From the NCBI GenBank assembly GCA_963931925.1, contig OZ007569.1, positions 16,665,045 to 16,729,044 on the forward strand: a stretch of 64,000 nucleotides of DNA, in the 5' to 3' direction. Below are positions 12,901 through 21,900 of the stretch, in pieces. Position 1 is the stretch's first letter. The number at the start of each line of letters is the position of its first letter. The notes below the pieces were generated by a model. The model did not search any database. It worked only from the letters and a program-made list of their open reading frames with translations, and had not been told where the DNA came from. The DNA comes from Onchidella celtica. Taxonomy: Eukaryota; Mollusca; Gastropoda; Systellommatophora; Onchidiidae. Position numbers and translations under genes: made by a program.

Positions 12901-15900
12901 CAAAATTTTGTAGAAGCAGGCATGTCTATAAAACCGAGTGAATAAAAATAAAATCAAATGCAAATACGCTGAGGTTTTCAACCACAAAGATCAACATTTA
13001 TGAAAAAATAATTCACGGTGACAACAGCCAGATGCAACAAAAACCTTAGGTTTGATTGCTTTGGTCATATTACAAAAAAAAAAACACTTCTGGACAAGAG
13101 GAGATTCTGTTGTTATCTTCACTGACAGGGGCCTTCCATAAAGTACAAATGCTTGATTTTGTTGACACACCCTCTCTCCCCCTTACAATTTCCATACACT
13201 TATGCCCCCCCCCCCCCAAAAAAAGAAAGAAAGAAAAGAAAAAAGAACAGACACACACACAGACACAAACACATCACCCCTCTCCAAACAAGCGTCCAGC
13301 CATCAGAATGGTGAAATCTATGAATAGGCCTTACTTCATTCCCTACGGTAACTTTTGTATGTGTGGACGGGAACTCTTAACACTATCCAGTTTGAAATTC
13401 AGGAGTGGTTCAAAGAGGCTTTTTCTTTCACTCAGTATGAACACAAGACATAACATCTTATACATTAAAGTACAGGAAAATTAATGAACCAGGTTGGGAT
13501 TCGCTTTTCGACAAGTTGGCCTAGGTATTAGTGTTAGAAAACTAGTGTCCACTCGAGCTGAATATTCGGCTTTCTGTAGTGAAGCGAAAACCTGCGATCT
13601 GAATATTTGGCTTCCTGTCGCGAAGACAGTAATGTTTTCAAACTTTATGTGGCATTTTGCTTGGACTACTTAACTGTTTCATTAGAAACGTGATTTTTAT
13701 ATAACCAAACAACTTACGAAAAAAGTAGAAATAAAACCAGATTTTTAAATTCATTATTCATGACCGAAACGCGTATGTATGCTCTTTAGAATCCCCTCCC
13801 CACCCAGGTATGCTTTTTATATGCTGGGGGCAACCTCCTCCTCCTCCCCACTCCCAGCATAGGTACTTTTAGGATGGCCCCACTCTCCTCAAACAGAGTA
13901 AACAACTTACATCCATCCACCTGATGTTTCAGCTTGCTGTTGTGATGGAAGTTCTAAATCAATGTTTGATGCTTGCATGGCCTGTCAAGATAGAGGCAAT
14001 GAAAACAATCAATGTAACCATTAATTTATGTTGAAGCAGGCACTCACAAAATATTTACCTTTTATCAAAGGTGACAAACAGCGACTCTGATAGTTTTTCA
14101 TTGTAGCCTTCACATCTATAAAAGTGCTCATAAATGTGAATTTGTGTTTACATTAAGTTGTGCTAAAAAAAACAACTTGATGTTGTCTGAGTTCTTGTTC
14201 GTGTTGATTAGTGAATATCTTCATAATATACATATGTTAACTGACTGCCTCATAAACACTACAACTTGATTTAAAAACTTTTATACTTACTTACAAAACT
14301 TTTCAGATCTATACAAAACAACTTTTGAGAATTTGACCAATGTGATAAAATTATATGAATGTATTTAATTCTATTGCTAAACTTAAAAGCTCTGAATGCA
14401 AAACATGAATAAAAAATGTGTACCCAAATAGACCGTGAACGATGCAAAGTGGCCGTTATCATGCCGAAACGCCGTAAAACCCAAAGTCGAACTCAAACTC
14501 ATAAATGCTGTCTTCAAACTGTTTGACGTCAATATTTTTTCATTAGATGTCTCTGTCAAAAGTCCATTCTGCTGTTGACATTACTATTTTCAATAAATGG
14601 GCCAAGGTGTTCAGTGTCTGTGTGCAAAACAATAGGGCTCCTAGACATACCACAATGGAACTTATTTCTGACAAAAAAGGACCATTCTTTCATGACAAAA
14701 TAATTGAATATCCCTCACCTCTGCCATCAGTTCCGCTGCACACTGATTGCTCATGGTCTTGTATCGGGCAACTTCTAAATCTGTACAGAATGTAACAGCA
14801 AAAAGAGTTTTGTTGAAAGAAACAGACAGCCTTCAGGACAAGTTGTAGAAAATTAAAATCCAAATGTTTCCAAAAACCATCAGCATTATGCAAAGAAAAT
14901 AATAAAGAAAAAAAAAACATACAAAAAAAAAAGCAAAACCAACAGGTAAATATGATGAGAGCCAATGAGTGCGGCCCTGCTATTTCCCTGTGATATTCCA
15001 AAGCACTACCCCAAAATTTGTTCAACTACTCATCTAGGTCATGCCCACCTCAAACACCATTGTTTTACTTAGGGGGGAAGATCCCCCTGAATGTATGGCA
15101 TGCAATTGCCAACTATCAATAAAACATATTTTAACTGAATGTGTAGATTTCCTGCATATCCGAAGAGGGCATTATGCCCGCGGAACCATGAAAGAATTAT
15201 TTTCTGACACAGACCCGCAACACATGCTGTCCTTTCTGAAAGAGGCTAAAATCTACAACTTGATTTAAAAACTTTTATACCCATCTACAAAACTTTTTCC
15301 AGATCTATACAAAACAAGTTTTGAGAATTTTACCAATGTGATAAAATTATATGAATGTATTTAATTCTGTTGTTAAACTTAAGAGCTCTGAATATGAAAC
15401 AGAAATAAAGAACATGTACCCAAATAGACCATGAAGGGCGTAAAGTGGCCGTTATCGTGCCGGCACACCATAAAACCCGAACTCAAACTCAAACTTAGTG
15501 TGCTCACGACTCTGCCAGTCCAGACTGGGAATCTGGAGCTATTATTGCACCCACAGAGAGCTGCACAGCCATGTCCTTCTCGAATTCAAAAGACTACTAC
15601 GATTATAATTGGCTCTTTTCGTCTTGGCAGACGGTCAGCAGCTAAGTAGTTTTTGTGCTGCATGCCTGGGCTGTGGGTATGGAGAAAGTGCCTAGCCCAT
15701 GGTGCACTTTCCCCCCTCTTGACAGTGTTGATTTGATGCATTGGAATGACATGGTCGATACGCGTGGAATCAACAGTGTTGCAGGAGGTGCATTCCTCCG
15801 TGTAGTCTGCCTTTAGGGGTTCTCCCTATTTTTAATTATTAATAATGGATAATAATGGATTATATACATTTTTTTTTGTTGGAGATATGGAGGGGGGAGG

Positions 15901-18900
15901 TGATATGGCTGGATTTTAATCCAATTAATTTTTAGTTTCAATTTTGCCCAGGCAGCGGCCTGTACAGCCTACTCTTCACGATTTCCAACTGCCAAGGTTT
16001 CTTTAACGTGCGCTTACTACGTGAATTAACCCCTTCATTGCTATGTTTTCCCTGACATGTGTTGAACAGTGCATTCTCAATACAGATTTTAGGATGTTAG
16101 GTGTATATCAACAGCACATTGGCATTATCAGTTTTAGGGTATACGGCGTTTGTCAATTGTGCAGTGAAAGGGTCTAAAAAACAAACTGACTGCACTTCAA
16201 ACACACAGAAATAGTTATTTTCTCCCTGGCATATCACTGTTACACATGAATGGCATGGCAGAGCTGGGGTAAAACTGTCAAGTTGACGAAAAAACAACTT
16301 AAGCTAGGTTTCCATGTGTACAGAAATGGAAATGGCAAAGTAATGAAATAGAAAGAATGTTTTCTAGTGTGCGATAATGCCATTTCCGTACACATGGATA
16401 CACTCTTTCTTTTCACTATTTGATTGATTTTTGGAGATTCGGTTGCTGTTTGCTTACACATGAAAACTCAGCTTAACAGTTTCTCATTTTAAATTACCTT
16501 TTTCAGTGACATCACCACCACCACCAGCTTGACTAGATTCACTTTGTTCTTCTTTCCCACCTGCAGCATCATCATCATCAAGCATTGCCTCTATGGCCTC
16601 CAGCTCTCGATTCATCTGGCGACTCTGCTTCAGGGCACCACCATCACTTATAGATCTCTGAAGAGCAGTTAACTGTTTTTCACCACCATCTCTCATGTCA
16701 TCAAGTTTCTCAGAAGTGAAGAGAGGTGTGAATGCACTCCTCGAGGGTAGGTCAGCAGCAGATGCGGCCGACACATTTGAAGCACCATTTGAAGTGGAAG
16801 AGGTCCCATTCTTGCATTTATACTTTAGAATTGAGGAATACTTTTCCAGTTCCACCTTTCTACTGTGAGAAGGACTGTAGCTGCGGACATTGTTCAGGCT
16901 TGAATGCCTGTCCAGAATAAATCTGCGAACTTTGCTGAACAGCGGAGTGTCCTGACTGACGGAGTCATGATCCCTGCTGGAATCGCTGGACTCTGCATCA
17001 CTCTCCGACAAGTCCTGAGGCAATGTAATAGTTGTGAGGGGAGTCTTTTGAAGTTTTCGCAATGCTATATATTCAGCCAACGATGATAGTAAAACTGAGG
17101 CTGTGCTTGCTGAAGATGAAGAACTGGCTCTTGACCATGTCACTACTGATACAAGGCACCGATCCACCTCTAATGAATGAACAAAAAATTGGAAAGAATG
17201 TCATAAACATTACATGTGAGACTACAGAATTGGTACGATGTCACAATCATCAAAATTGAAAGAATGGAGAAGAAAGACGTCTGAGGCTAAAAATATCAGA
17301 ATTTTTATTTTTTTGCCAATTTCGACAGATATTTATGTTTGCCATCATTTTCTATTCCCAGAATGGTACATTTTTGCCCCAACCAACAGTTTCTTTAATT
17401 TTTTTAACTTTGCTGCCTGCAGCATACAACCCTTTCTGTGCCTTTGCCTCATATACCATTGGCTTTTTTTCAATAGTCAGGATAGGCTGACTAAACGTAC
17501 CACTATATAAATTCCTCTATACTTGGTACACACAAAATGGCGGTAACAGGTGGCAGGATATTAGTAAAGGAAAAATCAATTTGTCTAATTGTCTACTTTG
17601 ACACTCATTGAGCGATGTAAAATGTCTCGTCGTTCACTCATCATCACAAAACTTGAAAATTAAATTACCTACTTGTTGTATGTATCCTAATGCCTAAGCA
17701 GCGTCTGGTAGCAACGGGCACAGAAACGGATGACTGTGTTTCTTACATTTTTTTTCGCTATCAAATTGTTTACCTGCATCTTTTTTGCTTAAAAGCAGCT
17801 GCTAAAGGACCTACAATAAATTTGAACGTGAACTCTATCTCCTTTCATATCTAACTCAAATAATCTTTCACTAGATGTGTGTCAGATCTCTGCAGTAAAT
17901 GTTTTCAGTACAAACCTTCCACAGGCTGAATGAGGTAAAATTCGCAGGTCTGCAGCTGTTCATTCATTTGCAATAGCCAGCATACTCCATTGTCCTCTCT
18001 ATGCCAGAATCTAACAGTGGAGCAAAAAATATTCATCAAAGTCTTCACCAAACCCAGGAAACTAATTATTGTAATTTTATCATTTATATGAGTGATTTTC
18101 AAACTTTTGGGGATTGGGCCTTAGAAAAAACAGTTCCTGCCACAAACAAGTTATGCTTTGAAATAACAGGCAGTGTCTTTACTTTTATGTTTACCATGCT
18201 CTATAGGTGATGTGCATATCCGCCATCTTTAATGTCTGGAGCCATGCATCACCATGGCGATTGTGGCATTGATTTTGACTTATTAGCTGGTTTGCATTGC
18301 GAGCCACGAATCAACTGGCAGTAAGCTAAAAGTAGGTCGCTACAGTAAACAATGGCACACATGTACATGTTCAATGGGAGATGTTCAGTCAAGTTTTTCA
18401 CTTCTTTTCCCTTGTTTACACAGATCATATGGAATCTGACCAGCTTGGATCCATCCTTTCCACCCCTGTCATAACAATCAATGACAATGCAACTAGCAGG
18501 CATTTTAACCGCTTAGACGTATCTGGAAGTTACACTAATCAGCTGATCCGCCAGCCATCTTTAGTGGCGGAAGAACAACACAAAAACACTCTGTGATGTC
18601 ATGCGCATTCTACCTGTAGCCCAAAAACACACAACAGGCTGTGGAAAACTTGTTTTCTGTTAGATACACATAAAATTTTATTCTTAAAATAAACTAATGT
18701 CATTACTTCAAAATCTGCACTTCTCTCTTATCATCCATTCTAGGTAATTTCCATTTTTCCCATCTCTGTTATTCTTTAGTAGGTTTTAGAATTTCTTCAG
18801 TTACTGAAAAGTTTTCTACGTAGTTTCCACTGATTGCCTCAGTCAGGCCTTGCCATATTTGTTTAGAACAATAATTTCTTTACCATTTTTGCATCACTGA

Positions 18901-21900
18901 ATTGGATTCACGCGACCAGGACAACTAGGCAGCACAGAGCTTGAATTCACAATAAATTGTGTGGGTGAACTTTCCTGTTACTGATAAACAACACAACAAA
19001 GACACAACAAAGTCTTGAATCACTGTCCACTGTGTTCGTTTACACCTTATGTTGCCGCCACCAATTCTGTGTTTCAGAGTTTCATATAGATTTACATAGA
19101 AAAACATCCACATGGTTTTGATTCGTTTTTAGAATAAAATACACTGGTGGATGCAAAATGCATAACAGATATCAAAGTTAACATAGTAGTAAGCTGCCTC
19201 TTGGCCTCTTGGTTCACATCCATGCATAGATCTTTTAAAAAACTACTCAATGGGTACATACTCAAATATACACCGTTGAAAAAGCCAAACTGAGTTTTGG
19301 TCACCATCAAAACATAAAATTACCTCTTGACTTCAACAGATTCTGTGGGAACTACATTCTCTGTGGACCAGGCATCTGAGCCCCTCAGGCCAAACCTAGA
19401 GTTGGGTGGGCATAATCTCTCTTCTTTCACGCAGTCCACCTGCAACATACACCAGATGTGACCAACAAGTCAGACATACTAAAAATTACAATTCTCCATG
19501 TTCAGTATTTACAATGACTCATCCTGTATTATTTTGACCCCACTGATACTTTAGGTTGGCTGACTGGCCATAGCACCGTCATCACAGATTGTAGATGTGC
19601 CTAACTAAACATGTACTCTTCTATTACTTAAATAAAGATTGTGGGAATTTCTGAATTTCTGAATTTCTTACAATAAAAATATTATTTTGATGCACAGTGA
19701 ACAAATTTTACAAATTTGCAAACCACAAGCAAAGCAAAGAACATAGCACCACATATTTAACTACAAATCGTTGGTCGGTTATTGGAACCTCATTAAAACT
19801 AGCCTCTGAAGCTGTTGTTAGGGGACCATAGTCTAATTACAAAGCCATATAGAGAAAATACTGAGTTGTGTTCACTGTTCGGCTACAGCTTTCTATGTAA
19901 ATTACTATGGACCTATAACATGTTGCCTCAAAGGCTGGTTTTATTGAAGTTCCGACAGCTGACTGACTAAATCAGTAAACGTTTGATAACATGATGTAAG
20001 AAAAAAATTTGTCGATAAACTATATGTCATAAATATAGATAAAACAAAAATCAGACATAATTATACAAAGTCTGATATAGGCAAACAGGAATATGTTGCT
20101 GTTTCATAACATTAATGAAATGACAAAATAAAAGCACAAAACCTGAACTGGCATAGACGGTAAACCTCGTGTTGTTGAAGGCACTTCCAGGGAGGCCAGG
20201 TTGTGGATGTTGGAGGTAGAAATCACACCTGGCTTCCATTCACATGACTGGCTAATATCTTTCAGGACTTGCAGCAAGGCCTAAACAAAAGAATGAATTT
20301 ACACTACCACACTCTTTGTAAGGTCATTTTCAGAATTTTGGGAGTTGGGTCTTTGAAAAATTTACATTTAATGTAATAGAGATTCTCCAAATTGACTAAC
20401 CCCAATAACAAAGTCCTTTGCTGTTAATGGTGAGTCCAACAATTTTTTTACTCTGTTGACATTAACAATAGACATAACCCATTTCTGCTGCTTAACTGTT
20501 GATTCTGATTTTTTTCGGGTCAGTCTTCTGTGGGGACATTTATATTAACAACGATGAGAGATTTTTGGCACATCAAATTACAGTTTTAATTAATGGACAG
20601 TGCCAATATTTCCTGTCCTTGCGTAGTCGCAGGGAGCATCCCAGTATTGTACTGAATGCTTTATCACAGGACGAGTTGAACATTCACTGCCCCATATATC
20701 TAAGTCCATTTTGATGATGCATGTGGTTGGTAATAATCACAGTGTGCATTTGTTTCCAGCAGAAACCCCTGATAAACAGCAACACATTATTACTGTACCT
20801 GAGATGATGAGCGCACACGATCAAATACTGCATACACTTTAATGGAGGGAGCATTGAGATTATGGGGGAAAGTAAGGAAATTGAACCAAATGCGATGGCC
20901 ATGTGCATAACTGTCGATCTTCCATCCCTTTTGGCATGAAATGGGAAAAGGCTGAAATACACAACAGACACAATAATATAAGCACAAGATTCAAGCAGTT
21001 AAAGACACTATATTAAATTTAAATAGCGCTTCACTCAGCACAGCAAAATTTCAGTGTCACAATGCTAAACTCCAACAAAATTCTGCCTCATAATAATAAA
21101 CTGGCCTTTGACATTATCTTGGGCTGACAACATTCCCAAAGACAGTACTTATTGTTATCAAAGCAGTCATCAGTAAATGATATAACACCGAAGATTAAAA
21201 AACACAGGCAAATATAATGTCTGACTTTCCAGACCCATTGTCTAAACATCAAGTTTTCTGATCCTCTCAACAAATATCTTTCATACGATGAAAAACAAAT
21301 ATTCTTCACTGAACCTCAATACCAGAGGGTCTCACGACTCACATGTGATTGTTTTGATATCTTAACAATTCTACTTTAAAGCCACTTAGAAATGTTAATA
21401 AAACTGAGAATTTATAAAAAGAAAAAAACAAGGGCTAGACTTAAATTTTACCTTCACATTTTTGAAAAGATCCAGCACCTCAAGTATGCTCAGATGCTCG
21501 TGTCGCTGTTGAAACAAATATTATGTTGTGGCATACTTAATGTTATTGTTACTGTATATATTTATCATCGATTTACTGACATCATTATTATATATACAGG
21601 GAAGACAGAATAACTGCAAACAGAACACCTGCATAAAAATATACCATGATATACTATAAAAATATAACTTGAAGTTTCAAATGGTAATTGAAATAACCAC
21701 TTAATAACCATTCAGATATAAATACATTGTCTTAACCTCCTTTCCCTTACCAGCTCATTTCTTTCCCCATATGAATCCAATGATATAAAAAGAATTATTT
21801 TCCATAATGAATTAATATTAAATGTTAAACAGTATCAATATTGCAGAGACTTTTAGTTTTAGGAAACCAGTACAAGAAATAAAACATGTTTGGATTGCTG

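Noticed and set aside
13056..13484. 142-codon plus-strand frame in START intron 9
   Set aside because: Spans a C-run and a CA-rich tract, Lys/Thr/Gln-rich, no similarity or splice context.
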